From: CAVQHY01 sp963712465 | Lineage (GTDB): Bacteria > Actinomycetota > Thermoleophilia > Gaiellales > Gaiellaceae | Direction of reading: 5' to 3' | NCBI GenBank assembly: GCA_963712465.1 | Contig: CAVQHY010000010.1 | Location: forward strand, 135,046-199,045 | DNA length: 64,000 nt | In this document: positions 19,030 through 27,537 of the stretch, in pieces | How positions within the stretch are numbered: position 1 is the stretch's first letter | Layout of the letters: each line of letters begins with the position of its first letter | Notes under the pieces: model-generated | The model's input: only the letters and a program-made list of their open reading frames with translations | Told to the model about the DNA's origin: nothing | Databases searched by the model: none | Made by a program: the position numbers and the translations under genes

Positions 19030-19207
19030 CCGCCGGGCCCTCCCGCCTGGCGCGCTCGATCTCGGCCTGCACCTCCTTGGCGAGCTCGGAGAGCTGCCCG
19101 AGCGTCTCGACCGCCTCGTCGGGGTCGTTGATCCCGTCGAGGCGCGCACGGGTCTCCTCCAGACGGTCGAGGAGCTCCTGCAGTCGTGCCAGCCGGTCGG
19201 TGCTCAC
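19013..19207 (-). CDS. Short helical protein, exonuclease VII small-subunit-like
   Basis: A 64-residue, almost entirely helical protein with the layout of XseB: RLQELLDRLEETRARLD, then a DPDEAVETL turn, then ELAKEVQAEIERARRE. XseB normally partners XseA in exonuclease VII, but no xseA is visible in this window, so the call is tentative. GTG overlaps the nusB stop by four bases and the gene runs 17 bases into the prenyl synthase gene. It could equally be an unrelated small coiled-coil protein. Confidence 0.5.
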   Translation of the reverse strand: MSTDRLARLQELLDRLEETRARLDGINDPDEAVETLGQLSELAKEVQAEIERARREGPADAPGP

Positions 19208-19578
19208 TGCACGCGCTCCCGCACGACCCGGCCGAGGATCCCGTTGACCAGCCTTCCGGCGTCCTCGGAGCCATAGCGCTTCGCGAGGGTTACCGCCTCG
19301 TCGAGGACGACCTCGACGGGCGGCTCTCCGCGGTCGAGCTCGACCAGCGCCACACGCAGCACGTTGCGCTCGACGGCACCGAGGCGGTCGGCCGTCCAGT
19401 CGGTCGCCGACTCCGTGACCCGCGCGTCGAGCTCGTCAGCGTGCGCTGCGACCTCGTCCACGAGGCTCCGGGCCCACTCGTCGACGTCGCCCTCGTAGAG
19501 CTCACCGAGCGGCCGGCCGGTGACGTCCCACTGGTAGAGCACGACGAGCGCCTGCTCGCGCGCCTTGCGCCGCGTCAA
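19204..19578 (-). CDS. nusB: Transcription antitermination factor NusB
   Basis: Binds boxA RNA with NusE (S10) for antitermination on rRNA operons. The 124-residue protein has the family sequence RRKAREQALVVLYQWD at the start and VLDEAVTLAKRYGSEDAGRLVNGILGR at the end. The TTG start at 19578 overlaps the accC stop by four bases (TTGA), which fixes the start. It is slightly shorter than average for the family. Confidence 0.92.
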   Translation of the reverse strand: MTRRKAREQALVVLYQWDVTGRPLGELYEGDVDEWARSLVDEVAAHADELDARVTESATDWTADRLGAVERNVLRVALVELDRGEPPVEVVLDEAVTLAKRYGSEDAGRLVNGILGRVVRERVQ

Positions 19579-20969
19579 GGCACGTGCGGGTCGTCGTGGT
19601 CGGACACATGCTGGCCCTGCTCGGCGAGCGACGGCAGCCGTGCTTCGGCCTCGTTCAGGTACCCGGTGGTGTAGCTGCCGCTGCGAAATTCCTCGTCTCC
19701 CAGGATGTCGATCGCGAGCTCCCGGGTTGTCGGGACCCCGGCGAGCTCCAATTCTGACAGGGCGCGCCGCCCGCGAGCGAGCGCCGACGGCCGGTCTTCG
19801 GCCCACACGATCACCTTGGCGATCAGCGAGTCGTAGTTCGGAGGGATGCGGTAGCCCTCGTAGACGTGGGTGTCGACCCGGACGCCGGGCCCCAGCGGCG
19901 GGCGGAAACGCTCGAGCAGACCGGGGGCGGGCAGGAAGCCGCGGCTCGGATCCTCCGCATTGATCCTCACCTCGAGCGCGTGGCCGTGAAGCTGGGCGCT
20001 CCCGGTGCGCGGCAGCCCTTCACCGGCCGCGATGCGAAGCTGGCTCTTGACGAGGTCGATGCCGGTGAGCAGCTCGGTGATCGGATGCTCGACCTGCAGT
20101 CGAGTGTTCATCTCGATGAAGTAGAAGCGTCCGCCGGCGAGCAGGAACTCGATCGTTCCGGCGCCGCTGTAGCGAAGCCGCTCGCACGCCTTGCGGCACG
20201 CGTCCTCCATCTCCTTGCGGAGCTTCGGGGTGAGCGCCGGCGACGGGCCCTCCTCGATCACCTTCTGGTGGCGCCGCTGGATCGAGCAGTCCCGCTCCCC
20301 GAGCGTCAGAGCCTTGCCGCGGCCGTCGCCGAGCACCTGGATCTCGACGTGGTGGGCGTCGACGAGCGCCTTCTCGACGTACAGGGCGTTGTTGCCGAAC
20401 GCCGACAGTGCCTCGGCCGCGGCGGCCTGGAACGCTTGCTCTAGCTCGTCCTCGGCCGCGATCAGGCGCATCCCGCGTCCCCCGCCGCCGGCGGAAGCCT
20501 TGAGCAGCACCGGGTAGCCGATCTTCTTCGCGAGCTGTCGCGCCTCGGGAAGTGTCACGGCCCCGGCGGATCCTGGGACGAGCGGGAGTCCCGCCGCCTT
20601 CACCGTCTCCTTGGCGCGGGCCTTGTCGCCCATGACCTCGATCGAGTCGGGCCGGGGCCCGACGAACACGACGTCGTTGTCCTCGCACGCGCGGGCGAAG
20701 TCGGCGTTCTCGGCCAGGAAGCCCCAGCCCGGGTGCACGGCCTCGCACCCGGTCGTGGAGGCGGCCGCCACGAGTGAGGGGATGTTGAGGTAGCTCTCCC
20801 CGAGGGCGGCCGGGCCCACGTGCACCGCGCGGTCGGCGAGACGAACGTGGAGGGAGTCGCGATCCACGCTCGAGTAGATGGCAACAGTCTCGATGTCGAG
20901 CTCGCGACACGCGCGGATCACCCGGACCGCGACCTCCCCCCGGTTTGCGATCAGGAGGCGCCGGAACAC
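19575..20969 (-). CDS. accC: Biotin carboxylase
   Basis: Carboxylates biotin on the carrier protein using ATP and bicarbonate. The 464-residue protein has RRLLIANRGEVAVRVIRA at the start and the ATP-grasp glycine loop SAGGGGRGM. CSIQRRHQKVIEEGPSP and the active-site region EMNTRLQVEHPITE follow. It ends with the biotin carboxylase C-terminal domain and an acidic His/Asp tail. It is a stand-alone AccC, so it should work with the BCCP fusion 146 bases upstream. GTG start at 20969. Confidence 0.95.
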   Translation of the reverse strand: MFRRLLIANRGEVAVRVIRACRELDIETVAIYSSVDRDSLHVRLADRAVHVGPAALGESYLNIPSLVAAASTTGCEAVHPGWGFLAENADFARACEDNDVVFVGPRPDSIEVMGDKARAKETVKAAGLPLVPGSAGAVTLPEARQLAKKIGYPVLLKASAGGGGRGMRLIAAEDELEQAFQAAAAEALSAFGNNALYVEKALVDAHHVEIQVLGDGRGKALTLGERDCSIQRRHQKVIEEGPSPALTPKLRKEMEDACRKACERLRYSGAGTIEFLLAGGRFYFIEMNTRLQVEHPITELLTGIDLVKSQLRIAAGEGLPRTGSAQLHGHALEVRINAEDPSRGFLPAPGLLERFRPPLGPGVRVDTHVYEGYRIPPNYDSLIAKVIVWAEDRPSALARGRRALSELELAGVPTTRELAIDILGDEEFRSGSYTTGYLNEAEARLPSLAEQGQHVSDHDDPHVP

Positions 20970-21011
20970 CAACCCGACCCACCGCTGAGATCGGCGCGAA
21001 GCCGCAACCCT

Positions 21012-21075
21012 TTCGTCACGGTTCGTGACACACGCGCGCGCAGTTTCACGGTACGCTCGAAAGCGGGTGGTGGGC
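21012..21075 (-). repeat. Dispersed intergenic repeat, copy B
   Basis: Read on the reverse strand, 21050-21075 gives CCCACCACCCGCTTTCGAGC followed by GTACCG, which matches copy A with one inserted base. The flank continues with GCGCGCG and the inverted repeat GTCACG-AAC-CGTGAC (21014-21028). It fills the gap between the BCCP fusion and accC. Confidence 0.5.
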
Positions 21076-21114
21076 CGGGGTGCCCCACGCAGTGGGCGCA
21101 CGAGAACCGCACCG

Positions 21115-22932
21115 CTACAGCCCGTCGAGCGGGCGACCGTTGAGCGGCTCGAGCTCGAACAGGAGCTGCCCATACTCGACGGGATCGGCGTTGTCGACGC
21201 AGATCCGCCGCACGACCGCTTCCGCCTCCGCCTTCACCTCGTTCATGAGCTTCATCGCCTCGAGGATGCAGAGCGTCTGCCCCGACGCGACGGGGTCGCC
21301 GACCTCGACGAACGGCTCGGCTCCGGGGGCCGGCGCGCGGTAGAACGTGCCCACCATCGGCGACTCGATCCGGATAACGGCCAGATCCGGGGGCGGCCCC
21401 GAAACGTCGATGTGCGCCGGGGCTTCGAGAGGTGCGACGGGCTGGCCCAGGGGCACGTCCTCCCGGTCCTCGCTCTGGCGAACCGTGATCTTCGTCTCCC
21501 CCTCCTCGATCGTCACCTCGCCGATCCCGGTCTCCTGCACGAGGGCGATCACGTCGCGGATCCGCTCGACCCGGGCGGTGTCGAGCCCGGTCGTCTGCAG
21601 GGACTCCTCGCCGCGCGCCCGCCCGCGCACGGCACGCAGCAGCGGTTCGGCCTGCTCCCCGAACAGCGCCAGCAGCAGAAGCTCCTCCTCGCTTGCCGCC
21701 AGGCCGGCAGCATCCCCACGGAGCTCGTCGAGCGCCGCGATCTCCTCGAGGTCGGCCTCCGCGCCGTCGCCGAGCAGCTCGATCGCGCGGACGATCGCCG
21801 GATCGACCGGGTGCGGTGGCGTTCCGTACTCGCCGCCGACGAGATGGCGCAGCTCGTCGACGACGACTCCGAAACGCCGCGCCGACAGCACGTGGAGGAG
21901 CGCCTGCGAGCCGAGCACGTTGCCGATCGGCGACACGAGCGGCGGGTAGCCGCACTCGACGCGCAGCCGGCGCAGCTCGTCGAGGACGTCGTCCAGCCGA
22001 TCGGAGAAGCCCTGCGAACGGAGGCTGGCCTCGAGCCCCGCCACCAGCCCCGCCGGGAGGTCGTACTCGGCGGCGCGGACGGCGACACGGGGCGACAGGG
22101 GCGGCACCGGGGCGTCCCCCAGCGCCTCGTCCACGAGCTCACAGGCCTCCCAGAGCGTCGGCACGTCGACCCCGGTGGCGATCCCGAGCCCCTCCAACGA
22201 CTTGGACAACGCCTCGGCGGAGGGCCGGTAGAGCGTGATCGCGAGCGGGTAGATCGTGCACGCGATCGGCGTCGCCTCGCCCCGCGCGGCCTCGATCGCC
22301 GCCGACAGGGCACGGCCGGCGGCTCCCTGACAGTAGAGGCCCACGGGCAGGTCGCACGCCTCGCGCACCCGCTCGACGAGCTCGCGTGCGTGGGACGCTC
22401 CGAGCGAGCCGGCCGGATCGTTCACGACCACGCGCGCCGCTCCGAGCTCGGGCAGCCTTCGGGCCCGCTCGACCAGCTCCTCGATCTCGTCCTCGGGCCC
22501 CGGATTGTGAACGAGCCCTGCGATCAGCTCGCCGCCCGCCGCGCGCACGGCCTCGGCCGCGTCCACGAGGTTCGCGACGTCGTTGAGCGGGTCGTGGATG
22601 CGAAAGACGTCGATGCCGCTCTCGGCCGCACTCGAGACGAACCGCCGCACGAGGTCGCGCGAGACGGGCCTCTGACCGACGAGGAAGCGCCCGCGCAGCG
22701 CCATCGCCAGCGGCGTGTCGCACCGCAGCGCGAGCGACCGGATGCGCTCCCACGGGCTCTCGACTCCGCGGCGCACCATCGAGTCGAACACGCCGCCGCC
22801 CGTGACCTCGAGGTACTCGAACCCCGCGCGGTCGAGAACGGACGCCAGCTCCAGCAGCCGCGCAGTCGACACCTGGCCCGCCAGCGGCTCCTGCGAGAGG
22901 AGCCGGATCGTGGTGTCGACGAGGCGGGGCAC
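21115..22932 (-). CDS. Degenerate carboxyltransferase domain fused to biotin carboxyl carrier protein
   Basis: A 605-residue fusion. Residues 1 to about 270 follow the TIM-barrel carboxyltransferase of oxaloacetate decarboxylase/pyruvate carboxylase (LEVTGGGVFDSMVRRG, PWERIRSL, FRIHDPLNDVANL). Residues about 328-390 follow the PYC_OADA domain (GYPPLVSPIGNVLGSQALL). Residues 455-605 are a full AccB: ELIEL-like start, EEGETKITVRQ, linker, and the biotin site EAMKLMNE with Lys561. All four metal-site residues of the barrel are replaced: Asp by Leu11, carboxylated Lys by Asn171, and the two His by Tyr200 and Gln202. The barrel is therefore probably not a catalyst. Since accC is next and no separate accB is seen, it should be the cell's BCCP, with the barrel as a structural or regulatory part. 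Confidence 0.85.
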   Translation of the reverse strand: MPRLVDTTIRLLSQEPLAGQVSTARLLELASVLDRAGFEYLEVTGGGVFDSMVRRGVESPWERIRSLALRCDTPLAMALRGRFLVGQRPVSRDLVRRFVSSAAESGIDVFRIHDPLNDVANLVDAAEAVRAAGGELIAGLVHNPGPEDEIEELVERARRLPELGAARVVVNDPAGSLGASHARELVERVREACDLPVGLYCQGAAGRALSAAIEAARGEATPIACTIYPLAITLYRPSAEALSKSLEGLGIATGVDVPTLWEACELVDEALGDAPVPPLSPRVAVRAAEYDLPAGLVAGLEASLRSQGFSDRLDDVLDELRRLRVECGYPPLVSPIGNVLGSQALLHVLSARRFGVVVDELRHLVGGEYGTPPHPVDPAIVRAIELLGDGAEADLEEIAALDELRGDAAGLAASEEELLLLALFGEQAEPLLRAVRGRARGEESLQTTGLDTARVERIRDVIALVQETGIGEVTIEEGETKITVRQSEDREDVPLGQPVAPLEAPAHIDVSGPPPDLAVIRIESPMVGTFYRAPAPGAEPFVEVGDPVASGQTLCILEAMKLMNEVKAEAEAVVRRICVDNADPVEYGQLLFELEPLNGRPLDGL

Positions 22933-22939
22933 GCCGGCG

Positions 22940-23506
22940 TCAGGCGCGGGAGATGTAGCGCCGCTCGCGCGGATCGACCTTGATCCGGTCGCCGACGTTG
23001 ACGAACAGCGGGACCTGCACGACCGCGCCGGTCTCGAGCGTCGCCGCCTTCGTCACGTTCGAGACCGTGTCGCCCTTCACTCCCGGCTCCGTCTCCGTGA
23101 TCTGGAGCTCGACCGAGGCGGGCAGCTGAATCCCGCCGGGCCGCCCGTCGACGGTCAGCATCATCACCGTGCTCGACGGCTGGAGGAACTCGAGCTCGTC
23201 CGCGACGTCGGCGCGCTTGAGCTGGATCTGCTCGAACGTCTCCTGATCCATGAACACGACGTCGTCGCCGGCGTCGTAGAGGTACTGAACGCTCTTCGTC
23301 TCGGTGTGGATCCGCGGCATCTTCTCGCCCGCCCGGAACGTCCGGTCGACGACCGCCCCGCTGGCGAGGTTCTTCAGTCTCGTCCGGACGAAAGCGCCGC
23401 CCTTGCCCGGCTTCACGTGCTGGAACTCGACGATGCGCCACACGTCGCCGTCGAGCTCGACGTGCATGCCGTTTCGAAACTGGTTCGTGGAGACGATCTC
23501 CGCCAT
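22940..23506 (-). CDS. efp: Elongation factor P
   Basis: Relieves ribosome stalling at polyproline. The 188-residue length is normal. The tip loop HVKPGKGGAFVRT carries the Lys (residue 35) that is modified or left bare in different bacteria, and the C-terminal OB domains are intact. The ATG at 23506 is ten bases after a TAGACT box whose TAG is the pepQ stop. It lies eight bases from the BCCP fusion, the usual efp-accB-accC order. Confidence 0.97.
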   Translation of the reverse strand: MAEIVSTNQFRNGMHVELDGDVWRIVEFQHVKPGKGGAFVRTRLKNLASGAVVDRTFRAGEKMPRIHTETKSVQYLYDAGDDVVFMDQETFEQIQLKRADVADELEFLQPSSTVMMLTVDGRPGGIQLPASVELQITETEPGVKGDTVSNVTKAATLETGAVVQVPLFVNVGDRIKVDPRERRYISRA

Positions 23507-23516
23507 GAGATGGGCC

Positions 23517-23522
23517 AGTCTA
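23517..23522 (-). promoter_or_regulatory. -10 box TAGACT of efp, shared with the pepQ stop codon
   Basis: The reverse strand reads TAGACT; its first three bases are the pepQ TAG stop, and the efp ATG follows after ten bases. It would allow efp to be transcribed separately from the aro genes. Confidence 0.4.
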
Positions 23523-24575
23523 GTCGAGGGTTACGAGCTCCTTCGTGAACGGCGTCAGTACCTCCGCGCCCGTCGCCGTCACGATCACGAGGTCCTCGAT
23601 CCGCACGCCGCCCACCCCAGGCAGGTACACGCCCGGCTCGACCGTGACGACGTTGCCCTCGGCGAGCGTCTCCTCCGAGACGTGATTCAGCACCGGGAGC
23701 TCGTGGATGTCGAGCCCTACCCCGTGGCCGAGCCCGTGCAGCACCTCGAAGCCGTCCTCGGTAAGCCGGCCGCGTGCGATCGCGTCGACGTCGCGCGCCG
23801 CGACGCCCGGCCGCACCGCGGCGAGGGAGGACTCCTGGGCGGCGAGCGTCGACGCGTACGCCCGCCTGAGCTCGTCGGGAAGCCGGCCGGTCGCAAACGT
23901 CCTCGTGCAGTCCGAGCAGTAGCCGGCGACCTTCGCGCCCGCGTCGACGACCACGGTCTCGCCGGCGCCGATCGGCCGGGCGCCGGGATGGTGGTGCGGC
24001 GCGGCCGCGTGCGGCCCGCTCGCGACGATGACGTCGAACGAAACGTCCTCTGCGCCCTCGTGACGGATCGTCAGCTCCATCCACCAGGCGAGCTCCGCCT
24101 CGGTGCGGCCGATGAACGGCTCGCGGGCAAGCCGCGCGAAGGCACGGTCCAGCACGCGCGCCGAGCGGCGCACGGCCTTGAGCTCGGCCTGATCCTTGAC
24201 CGCGCGCAACGCCGTCACGACCCGCCTCGTCGCCAGGAGCTCTGCACCGCTCTCCGCGATCGCCGCGTGGGCGGCGACCGTCAGCTGGTCGGCCTCGAAG
24301 GCCACCGGCGACTCGGCGAGCTCGGCGAGGTGGACACCGAGGTACGCGGAGACGTCGCGCTCGGCCTGCACCGCCTCGACGCCCTCGACCGCGCGGGCGG
24401 CGGTGATGTAGCGGCCATCGGTGAGGAGAATCGTCCGGTCGCGTCCGACGAGGACGGCCGCGTTCGAGCTCTGGAAGCCTGTCAGCCAGCGCACGTTCGT
24501 CGGGTCGGTGACGAGGAACGTCGCCGCCTCCACGCGGTCGAGCTCGGCCCGCAGGCTCTCCAGACGGCCGCTCAT
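23520..24575 (-). CDS. pepQ: Xaa-Pro aminopeptidase/prolidase (M24B)
   Basis: Cleaves X-Pro bonds with a dinuclear metal centre. The 351-residue protein has a creatinase N-terminal domain (TDPTNVRWLTGFQSSNAAVLV). A pita-bread domain follows with ligands in VVDAGAKVAGYCSDCTRTF (two Asp), HGLGHGVGLDIHE (His), VTVEPGVY (Glu) and VRIEDLV (Glu). ATG at 24575 overlaps the aroQ stop by four bases. The aroQ-pepQ-efp order is common in Gram-positive bacteria. Confidence 0.94.
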   Translation of the reverse strand: MSGRLESLRAELDRVEAATFLVTDPTNVRWLTGFQSSNAAVLVGRDRTILLTDGRYITAARAVEGVEAVQAERDVSAYLGVHLAELAESPVAFEADQLTVAAHAAIAESGAELLATRRVVTALRAVKDQAELKAVRRSARVLDRAFARLAREPFIGRTEAELAWWMELTIRHEGAEDVSFDVIVASGPHAAAPHHHPGARPIGAGETVVVDAGAKVAGYCSDCTRTFATGRLPDELRRAYASTLAAQESSLAAVRPGVAARDVDAIARGRLTEDGFEVLHGLGHGVGLDIHELPVLNHVSEETLAEGNVVTVEPGVYLPGVGGVRIEDLVIVTATGAEVLTPFTKELVTLD

Positions 24576-25000
24576 CGCTTGGCCGCGAGGATCTCGAGCG
24601 CCTCGCGGTAGCCGTCCGGCCCCTTGCCGATCACCCGATCGGTGGCGACCCCTTCGAGCACCGAGTGCTGCCGCCACGCCTCCCGCGCGGTGACGTCGGA
24701 CAGGTGCACCTCGACGATCGGCCCCTTGAAGAGCTCGAGCGCGTCGCGGATCGCGTAGCTGTAGTGCGTCCACGCGCCCGGGTTGACGATCGCGCCGTCC
24801 GCCCACCGGCGCACCTCGTGGCACCAGTCGACGTATTGACCCTCGTGGTTGGTCTGGAAGCAGCGCGCCGAGATCTCGAGCCCGCTCGCCCATTCATAGA
24901 TCAGCCGCTCGAGCTCGTGCAGGCTCGTGCCGCCGTAAACAGCGGGGTCGCGATCGGCGAGCGCGTTCAGGTTGACCCCGTTCAGGACGGCCACTTGCAC
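24572..25000 (-). CDS. aroQ: 3-Dehydroquinate dehydratase, type II
   Basis: Third step of the shikimate pathway. The 142-residue dodecamer-forming family is recognised by VLNGVNLN, QTNHEGQYVDW, IVNPGAWTHYSYAIRDAL and VEVHLSDV. The active-site Tyr appears as Tyr22 in the mobile loop (DPAVYGG) rather than the usual RxPxxYG, still acceptable. GTG start at 25000, seven bases after a TAGAGT box whose TAG is the aroKB stop. Confidence 0.95.
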   Translation of the reverse strand: MQVAVLNGVNLNALADRDPAVYGGTSLHELERLIYEWASGLEISARCFQTNHEGQYVDWCHEVRRWADGAIVNPGAWTHYSYAIRDALELFKGPIVEVHLSDVTAREAWRQHSVLEGVATDRVIGKGPDGYREALEILAAKR

Positions 25001-25007
25001 GACCCGG

Positions 25008-25013
25008 ACTCTA
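25008..25013 (-). promoter_or_regulatory. -10-like TAGAGT of aroQ, shared with the aroKB stop codon
   Basis: On the reverse strand TAGAGT begins with the TAG stop of aroKB and ends seven bases before the aroQ GTG. Same arrangement as efp and hutU. Confidence 0.35.
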
Positions 25014-26402
25014 CTTCGCGATCAGCGCGTCCAGCTCCGCGCGCACCTCGTCGTCGGGCAGATCGACGCCGTGCACGGGCTTCCCGAAGTCCTCGAGCAG
25101 GACGAGCCTCGGGCGGCCCGCATCGGCCTTCTTGTCGCGCTTCAGCGCCGCCCAGGCGGCGTCGCGGTCGGCGTGGACTCGCTGCGGGGCGAGCACGCGG
25201 ACGACCTCCTCCAGGTACGACGGATCGAGCGCGTAGTGACGCTCGGACAGCCGCAGCGCCGCCGTGAGCCCGAGCGCGACCGCGCTCCCGTGGCTGAACG
25301 CGCCGTGGCCCGCCCCGGTCTCGAGCGCGTGAGCGAACGTGTGCCCGAGATTGAGGATCGCACGCCGACCCCGCTCCTCGGGATCCGAGACGACGACGGC
25401 GCACTTGAACGCGGCGCAGCTGCGGACCATCGCCTCGTCGTCGAGCGTCCACAGCTCGGTGCCCGCGAGGAGACCGGTCTTGACTATCTCGGCCATCCCG
25501 TCGCGACGCTGAGCCTCGGGCAGCGTGATGAGAAAACCCGAGTCGATCACGACTCGATCGGGCAGATGGAAGGCACCGACGAGGTTCTTTCCTCCAGCGA
25601 GGTCGATCGCCGTCTTCCCCCCGATCGCGGCATCGACCTGGCCCACGAGCGTCGTCGGCACGGCGTCCCAGGCGATCCCGCGCAGGTACGTCGCCGCGAC
25701 GAACCCGGCTACGTCGGTCGTCGTGCCACCGCCGAGAGCGACGAGACGTCCACCCCGGTCGAGCGTCAGCTCCTCCCACAGACGCGCGACGACGGCGACG
25801 TCCTTGGCCGCCTCGCCGGCCGGCACAGTGTGCACCGAGGCAAAGCCGGCGGCGCTCTCCGGGTAGAGAGCGAGCACGCGCTCGTCGGCGACAAGCGCAT
25901 CGCCGACTCTGGGTGGCCGCCCCGCTTCGACACGCAGGCACGCCAGAAGCACGGTCTGCGCGTCGTCGCCGACCGCGTCCGCCGCATCGGCGTATACAGG
26001 GCTTCGCTCGGCGTAGAGCCGACGGAATGACTCCTCATCCGTTGCAAGAGGCCTGGCGGAGTGGCGGACGCGCTCCCAGGCGGTATCCGCGTCGACCTCG
26101 ACGAGAACGGTGAAAGCGCTTCGTTCCAACGCTCGCCGGGAGCGCTCGGAGAGCACCGCGCCGCCGCCGAGCGCAAGCACGATCGGCTCCGCACGGCAGA
26201 GCAGCTCTGCGACCAGATCCTCCTCGAGCCGTCGGAACTCCTCTTCCCCTCGCTCCTCGAAGAGTCGGGCGATCAGTCCGTGGCGGCGCTCGATCTCCTC
26301 GTCGGTGTCGAGGTACGGCCGCTCGAGCAGTGCCGCGACGTCGCGTCCGACGGTCGTCTTGCCCGCGCCCATGAAGCCGGCGAGCGCGAGGTGGCGGCCT
26401 AT
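25011..26402 (-). CDS. aroKB: Shikimate kinase-3-dehydroquinate synthase fusion
   Basis: Two shikimate-pathway enzymes in one chain. The first roughly 160 residues are shikimate kinase (Walker A GFMGAGKTTVG, LDTDEEIERRHG, LALGGGAVLS). The rest, about 330 residues, is 3-dehydroquinate synthase: VALGGGTTTDVAGFVAATYLRG, the Lys/Asn motif GGKTAIDLAGGKNLVGAF, and metal ligands Glu in GMAEIVKTG and His in LNLGHTFAHALE and GAFSHGSAV. No standard start lies near the expected N-terminus. ATA at 26402 overlaps the aroC TAG by two bases and would give a normal protein. The ATG at 26372 cuts into the first strand, and the ATG at 26522 would add 40 Arg-rich residues inside aroC. Confidence 0.88.
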   Translation of the reverse strand: MGRHLALAGFMGAGKTTVGRDVAALLERPYLDTDEEIERRHGLIARLFEERGEEEFRRLEEDLVAELLCRAEPIVLALGGGAVLSERSRRALERSAFTVLVEVDADTAWERVRHSARPLATDEESFRRLYAERSPVYADAADAVGDDAQTVLLACLRVEAGRPPRVGDALVADERVLALYPESAAGFASVHTVPAGEAAKDVAVVARLWEELTLDRGGRLVALGGGTTTDVAGFVAATYLRGIAWDAVPTTLVGQVDAAIGGKTAIDLAGGKNLVGAFHLPDRVVIDSGFLITLPEAQRRDGMAEIVKTGLLAGTELWTLDDEAMVRSCAAFKCAVVVSDPEERGRRAILNLGHTFAHALETGAGHGAFSHGSAVALGLTAALRLSERHYALDPSYLEEVVRVLAPQRVHADRDAAWAALKRDKKADAGRPRLVLLEDFGKPVHGVDLPDDEVRAELDALIAK

Positions 26403-27505
26403 CGCGGTCCTGGGCTCCAGAGGATCCGCTCCACGTAGGCGCGGTGGGCGCCGACGAAGTCCTCGATCGCATCGCCGCCGAACTTCTCGCGCGCCGCCCC
26501 GGCGAGCTCGAACGCGACGCATGCCTCGGCGACGACGGCGAGCGCCTCGACGGCCGAGACGTCCGAGCGCTCGACGAGCGCCGTCGCCGGCTCGCCCGAC
26601 TGGAGGTCGGCCGAGCGAAGCGGGCGCATCAGCGTCGGCAGTGGCTTCATCGCGCAGCGGACGACGACGTCCTCACCGTTGGTCATCCCCGCCTCGAGCC
26701 CACCGGCGCGGTTCGTCTCGCGCCGGTAGCCGGCCTCGTCCCGGAAGATCTCGTCGTGGGCCTCCGAGCCGCGCAGGTCCGCGAGCGCCAGCCCGTCGCC
26801 CACCTCGACCGCCTTCACCGCCTGCGTGCCCATGAGCGTCCAGGCAATCCGAGCGTCGAGCCGCTCCTCCTTCGTAGAATAGGAACCGACCCCGGGTGGG
26901 AGCCCGCGCGCGCGCACCTCGACGGCCCCGCCCAGCGTGTCGCGGTCGGCGCGTGCAGCGTCGATCGCCTCGCGGATCGGCTCCTCGCCCCGTTCGCCGC
27001 CGACCGAGACGACCTCGCTCGTGACCTCGACGCCGATCGTCCCGAGCAGCGCCTTCGCGACGCCGCCCGCAGCCACGATCACCGCGGTGTGCCGGGCGCT
27101 CGCGCGCTCCAGCGCGTTGCGGACGTCGTCGTGGCCGTACTTCATCACCCCGGCCAGGTCGGCATGACCCGGCCGCGGCAGCGTCACCGCCTCCCTGCCC
27201 TTCCCCTCCGGATCGCCCTCGGGCGCCCATGGGCTCATTCCCCACGTCCAGTTTCGGTGGTCGCGGTTGGGCACGACGAGCGCGAGCGGCGTCCCGAGCG
27301 TCCGCCCGTGTCTGAGCCCTGCGAGCACCTCGAGCTGATCGGTCTCGATCTGCTGACGGGGACTGCGCCCGTAGCCCTGCTGGCGGCGCCACAGGTCGTG
27401 CTGGATCACGTCCCGGTCGAGCTCCAGCCCCGCAGGCAGGCCGGTCACGATCGCGACGAGCGCGGGCCCGTGCGACTCGCCGGCCGTGGTCAGCGTCAGC
27501 CTCAC
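26399..27505 (-). CDS. aroC: Chorismate synthase
   Basis: Last step to chorismate, needing reduced FMN. The 368-residue protein has TTAGESHGPALVAIVTGLPAG, RRQQGYGRSPRQ, the RPGHADLAGVMKYG block and the C-terminal EKFGGDAIEDF. GTG start at 27505; the upstream open frame is non-native. It is the first gene of the aroC-aroKB-aroQ run, divergent from the beta-helix gene. Confidence 0.96.
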   Translation of the reverse strand: MRLTLTTAGESHGPALVAIVTGLPAGLELDRDVIQHDLWRRQQGYGRSPRQQIETDQLEVLAGLRHGRTLGTPLALVVPNRDHRNWTWGMSPWAPEGDPEGKGREAVTLPRPGHADLAGVMKYGHDDVRNALERASARHTAVIVAAGGVAKALLGTIGVEVTSEVVSVGGERGEEPIREAIDAARADRDTLGGAVEVRARGLPPGVGSYSTKEERLDARIAWTLMGTQAVKAVEVGDGLALADLRGSEAHDEIFRDEAGYRRETNRAGGLEAGMTNGEDVVVRCAMKPLPTLMRPLRSADLQSGEPATALVERSDVSAVEALAVVAEACVAFELAGAAREKFGGDAIEDFVGAHRAYVERILWSPGPR

Positions 27506-27537
27506 GCGCCGAAGCCTATTCGGCCCCGCCGGGACCG

